The notes beneath the pieces are model-generated. The model was not told the DNA's origin and did not search any database. It saw only the letters and a program-made list of their open reading frames with translations. From Claveliimonas bilis (GTDB taxonomy: Bacteria; Bacillota; Clostridia; Lachnospirales; Lachnospiraceae): a DNA stretch of 64,000 nt. The stretch spans positions 62,001-126,000 of the forward strand of contig NZ_AP024845.1 of assembly GCF_020892095.1 (NCBI RefSeq), written 5' to 3'. The position numbers and the translations under genes are program-made. This document shows positions 52,791 to 61,863 of the stretch, piece after piece (position 1 is the first letter of the stretch; each line of letters begins with the position of its first letter).

Positions 52791-54185
52791 TCAGATGCGG
52801 TCATCCCCATAGCCTTCCAGATATTTTTTATATTTCCCGATCACATCCTGCATAGCAGCCTTTCCGGGCGCTCCTATTGTCACTCTCTTATTGACACAGG
52901 TTTCCATGCTGATGGCATCGTAAATATCCTCCTCAAAGACCGGAGATATCTGCCTGTATTCCTCCAGGGACATATCATCCAGGGCAATTCCTTTATCGAT
53001 ACAATACAGAACCAGCTGTCCCACAATGCCGTGAGCATCCCGGAAGGGCACACCTTTGCCTACCAGATAATCCGCTGCATCCGTGGCATTGGTAAATCCA
53101 TGCCTTGCGCTTTCCGCCATTTTCTTCCGGTTGAATTTCATGGTTCTAAGCATACCTGTAAACAGGGACAGACAGCCTTTTGCCGTATCAATGGCGTCAA
53201 ATACAAGTTCTTTATCTTCCTGCATATCTTTGTTATAAGCAAGAGGAATCCCCTTCATAGTCGTAAGAAGAGACATCAAAGCTCCATAAACCCTTCCTGT
53301 CTTTCCACGTACCAGCTCGGCAATATCCGGATTTTTCTTCTGGGGCATAATACTGCTTCCTGTGCTGTATGCATCATCAATTTCCACAAACTGATACTCA
53401 TTCGTATTCCAGATAATGACTTCTTCTGAAAACCTGCTCAAATGCATCATGACCATAGACAGGGCAGATAAAAACTCAATCAGATAGTCTCTGTCTGATA
53501 CTCCGTCCATACTGTTGAGTGTCGGTCCGCTAAATCCTAAAAGCCTTGCTGTATATTCCCGATCAAGAGGATACGTTGTCCCTGCCAGTGCTCCTGAACC
53601 TAAGGGGCAGGTATCCATCCTGCGGCAAATATCCACCATACGCTCATGATCCCTTTTGAACATTTCAAAATATGCTCCCATATGATGAGCCAGCGTAATC
53701 GGCTGTGCTTTCTGCAGATGGGTAAATCCCGGCATAAAAGTTTCCGTATTTTCTTCCATGATGGAAAGCAGCGTATGCAGCATTTCCTTGATCAGGCTAT
53801 TCATCTGCCTTACTTCATCTCTTGTATAAAGCTTCATATCAACCGCTACCTGATCGTTCCTGCTCCGCCCTGTGTGAAGCTTTTTCCCTGCCTCTCCGAT
53901 CCGCCTGGTCAGCTCTGCTTCCACAAAGCTGTGAATGTCCTCATATTCGTCTGTAATCTCCAGTTTTCCTTTTTCCACATCTGACCGGATTCCCTGAAGT
54001 CCTTCTATAATATCTTCCTTTTCTGCATCACTCAAGACCCCTTGTCTTGCCAGCATCATCACATGTGCAATGCTTCCCTCAATATCATGAGCATACAGCT
54101 TTTTATCGAAAGAAATGGAAGCATTGAAATTATATACTAACTGATCTGTTTCTTTTGTAAATCGACCGCCCCATAACTGCGCCAT
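52791..54185 (-). CDS. argH: Argininosuccinate lyase
   Basis: 464 residues; last step of arginine synthesis (argininosuccinate to arginine + fumarate). Start MAQLWGGRFTKETDQLVYNF; substrate motif HTGRSRNDQVA (about 107-117); superfamily signature GSSIMPQKKNPD (about 277-288). TATAAT at 54209-54214 is a possible -10. No argG is adjacent. Confidence 0.97.
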   Translation of the reverse strand: MAQLWGGRFTKETDQLVYNFNASISFDKKLYAHDIEGSIAHVMMLARQGVLSDAEKEDIIEGLQGIRSDVEKGKLEITDEYEDIHSFVEAELTRRIGEAGKKLHTGRSRNDQVAVDMKLYTRDEVRQMNSLIKEMLHTLLSIMEENTETFMPGFTHLQKAQPITLAHHMGAYFEMFKRDHERMVDICRRMDTCPLGSGALAGTTYPLDREYTARLLGFSGPTLNSMDGVSDRDYLIEFLSALSMVMMHLSRFSEEVIIWNTNEYQFVEIDDAYSTGSSIMPQKKNPDIAELVRGKTGRVYGALMSLLTTMKGIPLAYNKDMQEDKELVFDAIDTAKGCLSLFTGMLRTMKFNRKKMAESARHGFTNATDAADYLVGKGVPFRDAHGIVGQLVLYCIDKGIALDDMSLEEYRQISPVFEEDIYDAISMETCVNKRVTIGAPGKAAMQDVIGKYKKYLEGYGDDRI

Positions 54186-54251
54186 AAGTGGAATCCCCTT
54201 TCTTTTGTATTATAGTTTGTTATTCTAACACATTTCCCTGTAAAAACCCAG

Positions 54252-54881
54252 TTATTTTTCATAATTCCTTCTTTTCTGGGCCTCTGCCAGAGAAAATTCA
54301 CATCCACAATAGTCCTGACGATACAGGTTAAATTCTTTTGAAAGTTCTATGGATCTTTTATAACCATTTTTCTTCTTGAAATCAGACTGAAGATACGTAA
54401 CGCCATACTCTTCTTCCATTTTCTTGCCGATTTCATTAAGCCGGTCTGCATTTTTCAAAGGACTGATGGTAAGCGTGGTCGTAAAATAATCAAATCCGCC
54501 CTTCTTCGCGATCTGTGCCGACTCCCTAAGACGCAGTTCATAGCATTTCAGACAGCGCTCTCCACCTTCCTTGAGGTGTTCCAGCCCTTCTGCCATCTTA
54601 TAAAACTTCTCCCTGTCATAGTGCCCTGCAAGAAAAGATATCGGATATTTTACCTGAATCTCTCCGATCAGCGTCTGTTGTTCCAGAATCCTTTTGGTAT
54701 ATTCACTTTCCGGAAAAATATTCGGATTATAATAAAATACAGTGATTTCAAAATAATCACTTAAATATTCCAGCACATAACTGCTGCAGGGCGCACAGCA
54801 GCTGTGAAGCAAAAGCCTGGGAACTTCCCCGCTTTTTTCCAGCTTTGCCAGCAGCATATCCAGCTCTCTTTGGTAATTCAT
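54252..54881 (-). CDS. queH: Epoxyqueuosine reductase QueH
   Basis: 209 residues. QueH (formerly DUF208) reduces epoxyqueuosine to queuosine in tRNA. Motifs: LLHSCCAPCSSYVLEYL (about 24-40), YYNPNIFPESEY, CLKCYELRL (about 115) and DYCGCEFS (about 190), giving the Cys ligands for iron sites. GAGGAGAC precedes the start. Confidence 0.93.
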   Translation of the reverse strand: MNYQRELDMLLAKLEKSGEVPRLLLHSCCAPCSSYVLEYLSDYFEITVFYYNPNIFPESEYTKRILEQQTLIGEIQVKYPISFLAGHYDREKFYKMAEGLEHLKEGGERCLKCYELRLRESAQIAKKGGFDYFTTTLTISPLKNADRLNEIGKKMEEEYGVTYLQSDFKKKNGYKRSIELSKEFNLYRQDYCGCEFSLAEAQKRRNYEK

Positions 54882-54930
54882 AGAACGTCTCCTCTTTCCT
54901 CACTTTTTGTTCTAATAGAATCTGATACTT

Positions 54931-54959
54931 AGTATATGGTATTTTCCCCTTTGTTGCAA
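54931..54959 (-). promoter_or_regulatory. Promoter of queH
   Basis: Minus-strand TTGCAA (54954-54959), 17-bp spacer, TATACT (54931-54936). Confidence 0.7.
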
Positions 54960-55028
54960 GCACCGTTTGCCGCGGACCGCATAAACTAATATATACTTAC
55001 AGCAGCGCTGATACGCGGAGGATTTCCT

Positions 55029-55796
55029 ATGGAAGAAATTTTAGAACTGAAACATATCTATTATTCTTATCACACAATGGATGGCGAAACACCGGCTCTT
55101 ACCGATATTTCTTTCAGCATGAAAGAAGGAGAATTTGTGGCTGTCGTCGGCCCCTCCGGCTGTGGCAAATCCACATTGCTTTCTCTGATCGCCGGACTTT
55201 TGGAACCCGAAAGAGGACTGATTAAGATCAAAGGAAAATATCTCCGGGAAAGTACAACAAATATCGGCTATATGCTCCAGCATGATCAGCTCTTTGAGTG
55301 GCGCACTATCTACAACAATGTCATTTTAGGGCTGGAAGTGCAGCATATGCTGACGACAAAATCCAAAGAGAAAGCCCACGAACTCTTGGATACTTACGGT
55401 CTGAAACAGTTTGAAAATTCCAGGCCTTCCGAACTGTCCGGAGGAATGCGGCAAAGGGCTGCTCTCGTCCGCACGCTTGTACTTGAACCTGATATCCTTC
55501 TTCTGGATGAACCGTTCTCGGCTCTTGACTATCAGACCCGGCTTCATGTCGGCGACGATATCGGCCAGATCATACGAAAGGAAAAGAAAACTGCCATCTT
55601 AGTAACCCACGATTTATCAGAGGCCGTTTCGCTGGCAGACAGAGTCATTATCTTAAGCCCCCGCCCGGCGTCCATCAAACAAACCCTCTCCCTTGTCTTT
55701 CATCTGGATGAGGATACCCCGCTGAAACGGAGAGATGCACCGGAATTTAAAACCTATTTTAATCTGATCTGGAAGGAATTGAACAGCAATGAGTGA
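55029..55796 (+). CDS. NitT/TauT-type ABC transporter ATPase
   Basis: 255 residues. Walker A GPSGCGKS (about 43-50), signature LSGGMRQRAAL, Walker B ILLLDEPFSALDYQTR, THDLSEAVSLADR. Resembles SsuB/TauB/ThiZ-like importers. GGAGG precedes the start; TATACT at 54992-54997 is the likely -10. It overlaps the permease gene by 8 bp. Substrate unknown. Confidence 0.9.
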   Translation: MEEILELKHIYYSYHTMDGETPALTDISFSMKEGEFVAVVGPSGCGKSTLLSLIAGLLEPERGLIKIKGKYLRESTTNIGYMLQHDQLFEWRTIYNNVILGLEVQHMLTTKSKEKAHELLDTYGLKQFENSRPSELSGGMRQRAALVRTLVLEPDILLLDEPFSALDYQTRLHVGDDIGQIIRKEKKTAILVTHDLSEAVSLADRVIILSPRPASIKQTLSLVFHLDEDTPLKRRDAPEFKTYFNLIWKELNSNE

Positions 55797-56586
55797 TTTA
55801 TCTACTGCACAATTAAACTATCTGAACAAACAGAAAAAATATACCCGGATCGTGCAGATTTCCCGGATTTTTCTTTTGCTTGCCTTTCTGTTCATCTGGG
55901 AATTCAGCGCAAACATCGGTCTGATCGACTCTTTTATCTTCAGCAGCCCTTCAAAAATCGCACTGTGTTTTTGGGATATGCTGAAAGATCACAGTATTTT
56001 TACACATATAGGAGTAACTCTCTATGAGACAATTGTCAGTTTTGCCCTTGTAATTGCCATCAGCCTTCTGATGGCAGTTGCTCTTTGGCTTAGTCCCCGC
56101 CTCTCCGAGGTACTGGATCCCTACATCGTGGTACTGAACAGCCTGCCGAAATCCGCCCTTGCTCCCCTTTTGATCGTATGGCTTGGCGCAACTACAACAA
56201 CCATTATTGTAGCCGGAATGTCTGTGGCGATCTTCGGAAGTATATTAAACCTCCACACCGCCTTCAAGACCGTGGATCCGGAAAAGATCAAACTGATCTA
56301 CACCCTGCACGGGAACCGTTTTCACGCTCTTACAAAGGCTGTCATTCCAAGTTCCATCCCTGCTGTCATCAGCACCATGAAGGTTAACATCGGCCTTTGT
56401 CTGGTAGGAGTGATCATCGGCGAGTTTCTGGCTGCCAGAGAGGGGCTTGGTTATCTAATCATATACGCCAGCCAGACCTTCAAGCTTGACTGGCTTCTCA
56501 TGTCTATCGTGCTTTTGTGTATCATGGCAATGGGGTTGTATTCGCTGATTAATCTTCTGGAAAGATGGTATCGAAAGCGGGTATGA
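55789..56586 (+). CDS. NitT/TauT-type ABC transporter permease
   Basis: 265 residues, six membrane helices, coupling loop AFKTVDPEKIKLIYTLHGNR and the family end VGVIIGEFLAAREGLGYLII. Partner of the preceding ATPase. No substrate-binding protein gene follows; the next genes are on the other strand, so the binding protein is encoded elsewhere. Confidence 0.9.
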   Translation: MSDLSTAQLNYLNKQKKYTRIVQISRIFLLLAFLFIWEFSANIGLIDSFIFSSPSKIALCFWDMLKDHSIFTHIGVTLYETIVSFALVIAISLLMAVALWLSPRLSEVLDPYIVVLNSLPKSALAPLLIVWLGATTTTIIVAGMSVAIFGSILNLHTAFKTVDPEKIKLIYTLHGNRFHALTKAVIPSSIPAVISTMKVNIGLCLVGVIIGEFLAAREGLGYLIIYASQTFKLDWLLMSIVLLCIMAMGLYSLINLLERWYRKRV

Positions 56587-56595
56587 CTTTGTTGC

Positions 56596-56626
56596 AAAAA
56601 AGCAGCCGTACTTTTGTACCGGCTGC
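56596..56626 (-). terminator. Terminator of the 58609-56644 gene group
   Basis: Minus-strand GCAGCCGGTAC / GTACGGCTGC hairpin (one bulged base) followed by TTTTTT. The plus direction lacks a T run. Confidence 0.8.
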
Positions 56627-56643
56627 CCTACATACTTTATTGC

Positions 56644-56892
56644 CTACAGCTCATTAAGCTGCTCCATAATTTTCTGCATCCCCTCTTCACTGAAATCATA
56701 ATGGAAGGTCTTTTTCTCTTCCTTCGTCGCATCATAACAGAAAGGTCCCTCCCAGACAGTAAGAAGAAATTCTTCTTTTTTTTCTTCGTTCTCTTTCTTC
56801 TCTATCCGGTAATTCATCTTTCCCCGGCTTCCATTGAAAACAGATTTTTTGTAAAATGCAAGAGGAAACAGCATTTCTCTTGAAATGGTCAT
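56644..56892 (-). CDS. Small hypothetical protein
   Basis: 82 residues, soluble, very charged (RIEKKENEEKKEEFLLTVWE, then FHYDFSEEGMQKIMEQLNEL). ATG at 56892 has AAGGA 8 bp upstream; the longer open frame lacks a site. No family recognised. It lies 28 bp after the MBL-fold gene and shares its terminator. Confidence 0.7.
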   Translation of the reverse strand: MTISREMLFPLAFYKKSVFNGSRGKMNYRIEKKENEEKKEEFLLTVWEGPFCYDATKEEKKTFHYDFSEEGMQKIMEQLNEL

Positions 56893-56920
56893 TATGATTC
56901 CTTCACCTTTTCCTTTATAA

Positions 56921-57721
56921 TTATAATTCAAATACTTCCATATCATCCGGCACATACAGATTACCGTGATAGTACTCTTTTCCTTCTTCTGTATAAAGCT
57001 CTTTGCGCCTTGCGATATTCTTATCCTCGGTATGATAGAGGATCAAATTCGGGATTTTCAGCTCTTCTGCTGTCTGGCACGCCTCTTTTACCGTACTGTG
57101 ATGTTTTTCGTAAGGGCCAAATTCATCCGCCTCGCTGTACAGGCAGAACGCCTCATGCATCAGCCAGTCACTGTCCTTTGCGAACTCATAATCCTTCTCA
57201 TTATACGGCTCGTCCCCTGCGCAGGTAAATTTTACATTTCCCGGAAGCATCATGGTAAAGCCGTACTGTTTTGCTTTTGTGGAATAAATATCAAAGAAAG
57301 TTACCGGACAGTCCAGAATTTCTCTTGTCTCCCCATGAGCCACCGGAGTAAGGAGGATTCTCTCTCCGATATGCTTTGTTACTTTTTTCTGTATAGTCAG
57401 ATCAGTGATCGTCCTGATAACCGGAATCAGATCTTCATGGCAATAGATATTCAAATTTCCCTCATATTTGCCTTTATTCATATTCTGCCCGATCATCCGT
57501 ACAAGCCAAATCAGCCCCAGAAGATGATCAATATGTTCATGAGTAATGAAAATATCGTGGATCTGGGACAGCGGTATTCCTGCGTCTTTCAAACGCTTCA
57601 GGATCTGATTTCCGCCCCCTGCATCTACCAAAAAATGTCTGTCTCCATCTGAAAATACAAAGCATGTATTGTAGCATTCCGTAACAGCTGCATTTCCGGT
57701 TCCTAAAATTGTAAGCTTCAT
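56921..57721 (-). CDS. MBL-fold hydrolase (ribonuclease Z-like)
   Basis: 266 residues. N-terminal TILGTGNAAVTECYNTCFVF, metal motif FITHEHIDHLLGL (about 57-69), CAGDEPYN (about 172), and ILYHTEDKN near the end. Fold of RNase Z and related hydrolases, but the typical RNase Z arm is absent, so the substrate is unknown. It starts 3 bp after the dehydrogenase gene. Confidence 0.8.
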   Translation of the reverse strand: MKLTILGTGNAAVTECYNTCFVFSDGDRHFLVDAGGGNQILKRLKDAGIPLSQIHDIFITHEHIDHLLGLIWLVRMIGQNMNKGKYEGNLNIYCHEDLIPVIRTITDLTIQKKVTKHIGERILLTPVAHGETREILDCPVTFFDIYSTKAKQYGFTMMLPGNVKFTCAGDEPYNEKDYEFAKDSDWLMHEAFCLYSEADEFGPYEKHHSTVKEACQTAEELKIPNLILYHTEDKNIARRKELYTEEGKEYYHGNLYVPDDMEVFEL

Positions 57722-57724
57722 CTT

Positions 57725-58609
57725 TTAATTTTCCTTTCCTGTTTCACATTTCTCATAAAATTTAATCAGGGCCTGTGTACCGTCCTCCTCACAGCCTGCC
57801 TCTGCAAGCGTTTCATAATTGTCCAGCACCCTTTCCAGTACATTCAGATCCAGCTCTTCGCTCTTCGCCTCGCTGGCAGCCAGCTTCATATCCTTGATAA
57901 AATGCTTGATAAAAAATCCCGGAGCAAAATCCCCTTTTAATATCCTGGGGGCAAGGGTATCAAGCTGACGGCTTCCCGCCGCTCCCGTTGCCACCGAATC
58001 AAGGAGAGTCTGAAGATCAAGACCCTTGGCCTTTGCATAGCTTAACGCTTCGCAGAGTCCGGATATGGTTCCTGCTATTATGATCTGATTCGCAAGTTTT
58101 GTATTTTGTCCTGCTCCTGCCGCTCCTTCATAATTGATATTGTTTCCCATTGCTTCAAACAACGGCAGACAGGACTCGTAATCTTCCTTCGCTCCTCCCA
58201 CCAGTATGGAAAGAGTTCCTGCTTTTGCCCCTGTATCTCCTCCTGTCACCGGAGCGTCCAGCGCATGAAGTCCTCTCTCTTTGGCCTCTCTGTCAATCTT
58301 TTCTGCGATCTTCGGACTGGAAGTTGTCATATCAATGACATAGGCTCCCTGTTTCGCATTCTGCAAAATACCATTTTCTCCAAAATAAACTTCCTCCACA
58401 TCTTTCGGATAACCTACGATCGTAATCACCGCATCTGCATCTTTCACACACGCCGGGATCGTCTCGTAAAATACAGCTCCCTCCTGCTCCAGATCAGACA
58501 CCTTGCTTCTGGTCCTTGCATAAATATTAAGTTCATATCCTTTTTTCATCACGTTTCTGGCCATGGATTTTCCCATGATCCCTAATCCGATAAATGCTAT
58601 TTTTTTCAT
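57725..58609 (-). CDS. Beta-hydroxyacid dehydrogenase (GarR/3-hydroxyisobutyrate type)
   Basis: 294 residues, NAD(P)-dependent. KIAFIGLGIMGKSMARN (3-19) nucleotide loop; DAPVTGGDTGAKAGTLSILVG (substrate loop); catalytic Lys in GQNTKLANQII (about 168). Candidates are tartronate semialdehyde reductase or 3-hydroxyisobutyrate dehydrogenase. ATG at 58609 is chosen for the family start MKKIAFIG with AAGGAGAC upstream. Confidence 0.88.
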   Translation of the reverse strand: MKKIAFIGLGIMGKSMARNVMKKGYELNIYARTRSKVSDLEQEGAVFYETIPACVKDADAVITIVGYPKDVEEVYFGENGILQNAKQGAYVIDMTTSSPKIAEKIDREAKERGLHALDAPVTGGDTGAKAGTLSILVGGAKEDYESCLPLFEAMGNNINYEGAAGAGQNTKLANQIIIAGTISGLCEALSYAKAKGLDLQTLLDSVATGAAGSRQLDTLAPRILKGDFAPGFFIKHFIKDMKLAASEAKSEELDLNVLERVLDNYETLAEAGCEEDGTQALIKFYEKCETGKEN

Positions 58610-58707
58610 TGCCCTGTCTCCTTTTCCTTTCTGCTTTACGCTATCTATCATACTACCAATCCTGTTCTTTCCGCCATACTTCTTCCTTATTTTTTTATTA
58701 AACTTAT

Positions 58708-58737
58708 TGACTTTTCCTCTTCGAAAAGTTCATACTG
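58708..58737 (+). promoter_or_regulatory. Promoter of the HD-domain gene with a palindrome in its spacer
   Basis: TTGACT (58708-58713) and CATACT (58732-58737), 18 bp apart. ACTTTTC (58711-58717) and GAAAAGT (58724-58730) form an inverted repeat lying between the two boxes, where a bound protein would block polymerase. Confidence 0.5.
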
Positions 58738-58770
58738 AGCTTAAATAAATAAGAAAGTGAGTGAGTGCCG

Positions 58771-59265
58771 ATGGACATTAAAGTAGCGGAAGATGTTTCA
58801 GCAGAGTATCTGTCAATTGTCAATGATATTCTTAAGGATGCGGATTTCCGAAAACTTGCCCTCTATATCCAGCATTTAAGGACGACCAGGCTGATCCACA
58901 GTCTGAATGTTTCTTATCTTTCCTGGAAAATTGCCAAAAAGCTGGGCTGTGATGAAAGAGCCGCTGCCCGCGCCGGACTTCTCCACGATTTCTTTCTCTA
59001 CAAATTCAGTGACCCGAAGCCGGTAAAGGAACTGCAGGCCTTTTATCATCCGAAAGTAGCCGCAAAAAATAGCAGTGAGCATTTTGACATATCCGAAAAA
59101 GAACGTCTGGCAATTCTTTCACATATGTTTCCGCTGGGACCTCTTCCCACAAGCCGGGAAGCCTGGATCATTACTTGCGCCGACAAGCTCTGCGCTGCAA
59201 TGGAACTGTGTTGTTTTTCCATTGCATTTGCAAAACAGGGACGCGTCATAGTGATTCCGGCATAA
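58771..59265 (+). CDS. HD-domain phosphohydrolase-like protein
   Basis: 164 residues. HD metal site: RLIHSLNVSYLSWKIA (His about 46), GLLHDFFLYKF (His-Asp about 74-75), AILSHMFPLG (His about 114) and ITCADKLCAAME (Asp about 135). Possibly a nucleotide phosphohydrolase; substrate unknown. Ribosome site is weak. The ATG at 58771 is chosen; an in-frame GTG two codons earlier is possible. Confidence 0.82.
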   Translation: MDIKVAEDVSAEYLSIVNDILKDADFRKLALYIQHLRTTRLIHSLNVSYLSWKIAKKLGCDERAAARAGLLHDFFLYKFSDPKPVKELQAFYHPKVAAKNSSEHFDISEKERLAILSHMFPLGPLPTSREAWIITCADKLCAAMELCCFSIAFAKQGRVIVIPA

Positions 59266-59304
59266 TAAGTTGAGAAGAAATGAAATTTCCTGCCAAACAA
59301 GTAA

Positions 59305-59345
59305 AAAGAGACACTTCCTGATATCAGAGAGTGTCTCTTTCCTCT
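59305..59345 (+). terminator. Terminator of the HD-domain gene
   Basis: AAAGAGACACT (59305-59315) pairs with AGTGTCTCTTT (59330-59340); T-rich sequence follows. Confidence 0.75.
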
Positions 59346-59355
59346 TTCCATAAAA

Positions 59356-59428
59356 AGCTGGAAATCGGACTTGAACCGACGACCCCTTCATTACGAGTGA
59401 AGTGCTCTACCGACTGAGCTATTCCAGC
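59356..59428 (-). tRNA. tRNA-Thr (anticodon CGT)
   Basis: 73 nt. Acceptor GCTGGAA / TTCCAGC, D-arm GCTC..GAGC, anticodon arm CTTCA-CTCGTAA-TGAAG with CGT (reads ACG), T-arm GTCGG-TTCAAGT-CCGAT. CCA is not encoded; the gene is followed by TTTTT. Confidence 0.95.
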
Positions 59429-59465
59429 AAACTGTAAATGTCATTTTCAAACCAGTACGCATTCA

Positions 59466-59494
59466 AGTATAGCTGTGTGTCGATCGTTTGTCAA
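59466..59494 (-). promoter_or_regulatory. Promoter of tRNA-Thr
   Basis: Minus-strand TTGACA (59489-59494), 17-bp spacer, TATACT (59466-59471): near-consensus. Confidence 0.85.
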
Positions 59495-59554
59495 TAGATT
59501 TTTAAAGGGGTATTGTCTTTTTTCTCAAATTCACAATCCGTATAAACGGCAACG

Positions 59555-60199
59555 CTATCTGACTTTTGTCATCCTGCCTGCGTCCATCTCCCAGACATGA
59601 TCTGCAAGAAGTGTGATATCTTCACTATTATGGCTGGTAAGAAGAATCGTCTTGCCTTTCTCTTTCCGCTCCATCAGCAAGGAACGTATTTCTTCCACCC
59701 CTTTCTTATCTAATCCATTAAAAGGTTCATCCAAAATAAGAAGATCCGGATCCTCCATGATCGCTTGAGCGATTCCCAGTCTTTGCTTCATTCCCATAGA
59801 ATATTTGGCTACTGCTTTTTTTGAGGAAGGATCCAGTCCTACTTTGCGGATTACCTCCTTAATCTGCTCGTCTGTAACGCACCTGCGGATTCCTGCCAGC
59901 AGCCGGAGATTTTTAAACCCTGAGATTTGTGGAATAAATCCCGGATGCTCAATGATCAGCCCGATAGATTCCGGGAAATCCACATCTTTTCCAATCTGTT
60001 TCCCATCTACTGTAATCTTCCCTTCTGTTGGGGTAAGAAAACCGCAGATACATTTAAAAAGCACACTTTTCCCTGAACCATTATTTCCAATTACCGCATA
60101 AGTTTTCCCTCGTTGAAATTCGCAGTTGATTCCCTTAAGAACCTCTTCTTCCCGGAAGGTTTTTCTTAAATTTTCTATCTTTACCATTATTTCATTCAT
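59555..60199 (-). CDS. ABC-2 exporter ATPase
   Basis: 214 residues. Walker A GNNGSGKS (about 38-45), signature YSMGMKQRLG, Walker B LLILDEPFNGLD, and the switch HNSEDI. This is the short ATPase type of bacitracin/lantibiotic-like exporters. Works with the two permeases directly upstream (20 bp gap). Last gene of the operon led by the lipoprotein. Confidence 0.9.
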   Translation of the reverse strand: MNEIMVKIENLRKTFREEEVLKGINCEFQRGKTYAVIGNNGSGKSVLFKCICGFLTPTEGKITVDGKQIGKDVDFPESIGLIIEHPGFIPQISGFKNLRLLAGIRRCVTDEQIKEVIRKVGLDPSSKKAVAKYSMGMKQRLGIAQAIMEDPDLLILDEPFNGLDKKGVEEIRSLLMERKEKGKTILLTSHNSEDITLLADHVWEMDAGRMTKVR

Positions 60200-60218
60200 C
60201 CTCCGCCCCTCCGTTTCT

Positions 60219-61103
60219 CTATGAAAATACGAACTGATATCGTCTAGCCAGCTTTCTGATGATAAAAATGTTTAACAGAATCCATAGGCCAAGGATCAGA
60301 TAACTATGCCATAACCTTGGTAACAAATCATATCCGAAATTATGCATATAGTAGGTAGCGTGATTTAAGGGTGAAATCCATCCAGTGATCACATTGCTTT
60401 TATACTGCAGTATCTGTGGTATGTCCAGGATTCTCCCGATGATTTCTGGATTTAACAAAAGCCCATAAAGATTCAGGATAAATACACTTAAGACCCCTCC
60501 GAACTGATTTTTCAAAAGATTAAATATCATCATAATCGTCGCTGTCAGCAGCGTATATAGAGTCATCAGAAGAAAGATCTCTGCCATGCACTGATAAGGC
60601 TTTGACATTTCCATCGTTTTCACGGATGCCGGCAACGCTATATCCTCTCCCACGCCAGAATAACCAAGAAGCGCTCCTGTCTCACTCCACATATTTCCCA
60701 CAAAAGACAAAGGTGCACACAAAATGCAAAACATTACCAGCACAAAAAACATGTAAAGAAATGTTACCGTTACAATATACAGAATTTGTGCGCCCATCCA
60801 GGCCTTTCGTCCGCTCCTCATCAGATAATAGGGCGTGGCTTCATTGAGAAAAGGCATATCCATAAAGAAAAAAATCAGAAGAAAAGATGCCAGCAAAATG
60901 GATTTCCCACCACTAAACGCCCACACAAAGGGTTCAAAAATCTGCATGGTAGTCTCATATGTACGTGCAAACATAATGGCTTTGGCTGACATCATAACGC
61001 AAAATACAAAGGCCAATACAAAAGCCAGCATGATTCGGGGATTTTTCTTCCATCCCAGAAAATTCAGTTTAGTTATGGAACATACAAGACGGAACTCATT
61101 CAT
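60219..61103 (-). CDS. ABC-2 type exporter permease
   Basis: 294 residues, six hydrophobic helices. Start MNEFRLVCSITKLNFLGWKK at 61103 with AAGGTGG upstream; it overlaps the preceding permease by 8 bp. No recognisable family beyond ABC-2 membrane proteins. Confidence 0.78.
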   Translation of the reverse strand: MNEFRLVCSITKLNFLGWKKNPRIMLAFVLAFVFCVMMSAKAIMFARTYETTMQIFEPFVWAFSGGKSILLASFLLIFFFMDMPFLNEATPYYLMRSGRKAWMGAQILYIVTVTFLYMFFVLVMFCILCAPLSFVGNMWSETGALLGYSGVGEDIALPASVKTMEMSKPYQCMAEIFLLMTLYTLLTATIMMIFNLLKNQFGGVLSVFILNLYGLLLNPEIIGRILDIPQILQYKSNVITGWISPLNHATYYMHNFGYDLLPRLWHSYLILGLWILLNIFIIRKLARRYQFVFS

Positions 61104-61845
61104 GGGTCCACCTTCTTTCCATGACGAACAGATAGCACGCTGCCGCCAGCACGTTAGCAACGGCCAAAACCACTACAACCTGGCACACCGGGGAGATCCG
61201 CAGTAACATCCACTCTTTGGGATTTAAAAGCGGATAGTCTGAAAGATACGCCTGAAACAGTGTGGATATCACATAGTATAGAATAAAAGGAGCCGCATAT
61301 GCCATATAACGATTATTGGAAGTGCCTGCAATTGCTCCTCCAAGCAAAGCATATAAAGAGCTGTTCATACACAAGATTACAGTTCGTTTACACAAATATA
61401 CAAGACTTTCCATTTGAAAGTTCTGTATTTCCATTTTATCCGTGTGAAACATAAGCATAAACACAACCATAAGAAGCAGAACTGTCGCAAGAACAGTCAG
61501 GATTCCAAATGTAATACAACTGAGTATCTTACTGGTGTAGTATCGTTTCTTTGTTGTTCTAAGAATACTGTAGTACAATGTCCCACTCTGTAAATCTTCT
61601 ATATACATCCCGCTTGCTGCCAGAGTACATGCGATTGGCAGTACGTAAGTCAGAGCGTCTGTATGAAGGGCCAGATAAGCTGCAGAAAGGAAACGGATCT
61701 CCCCTTCCGGCAGCACTGTTTCAGAAATGTATTCCAGCATTTCTCCCATACCAAACGCTCCGGCTAAAAAGCACAGCACAATCCCCACATAAAAACCTGT
61801 GGAACATAATCCACGCTTACAGTCTACCTGATACATTCTGTTCAT
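61096..61845 (-). CDS. ABC-2 type exporter permease
   Basis: 249 residues, six hydrophobic helices; MYIEDLQSGTLYYSILRTTKKRYYTSK is the typical first cytoplasmic loop of ABC-2 permeases. Pairs with the second permease to form the membrane part of the exporter. 18 bp after the lipoprotein gene. Confidence 0.78.
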   Translation of the reverse strand: MNRMYQVDCKRGLCSTGFYVGIVLCFLAGAFGMGEMLEYISETVLPEGEIRFLSAAYLALHTDALTYVLPIACTLAASGMYIEDLQSGTLYYSILRTTKKRYYTSKILSCITFGILTVLATVLLLMVVFMLMFHTDKMEIQNFQMESLVYLCKRTVILCMNSSLYALLGGAIAGTSNNRYMAYAAPFILYYVISTLFQAYLSDYPLLNPKEWMLLRISPVCQVVVVLAVANVLAAACYLFVMERRWTHE

Positions 61846-61863
61846 GATTCTTCCTTTCAGAAA

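Noticed and set aside
55010-55028. Thiamine (TPP) riboswitch upstream of the NitT/TauT-type transporter
   Set aside because: I looked for the CTGAGA and ACCTGATCTGG-type elements and found neither in 54882-55028.
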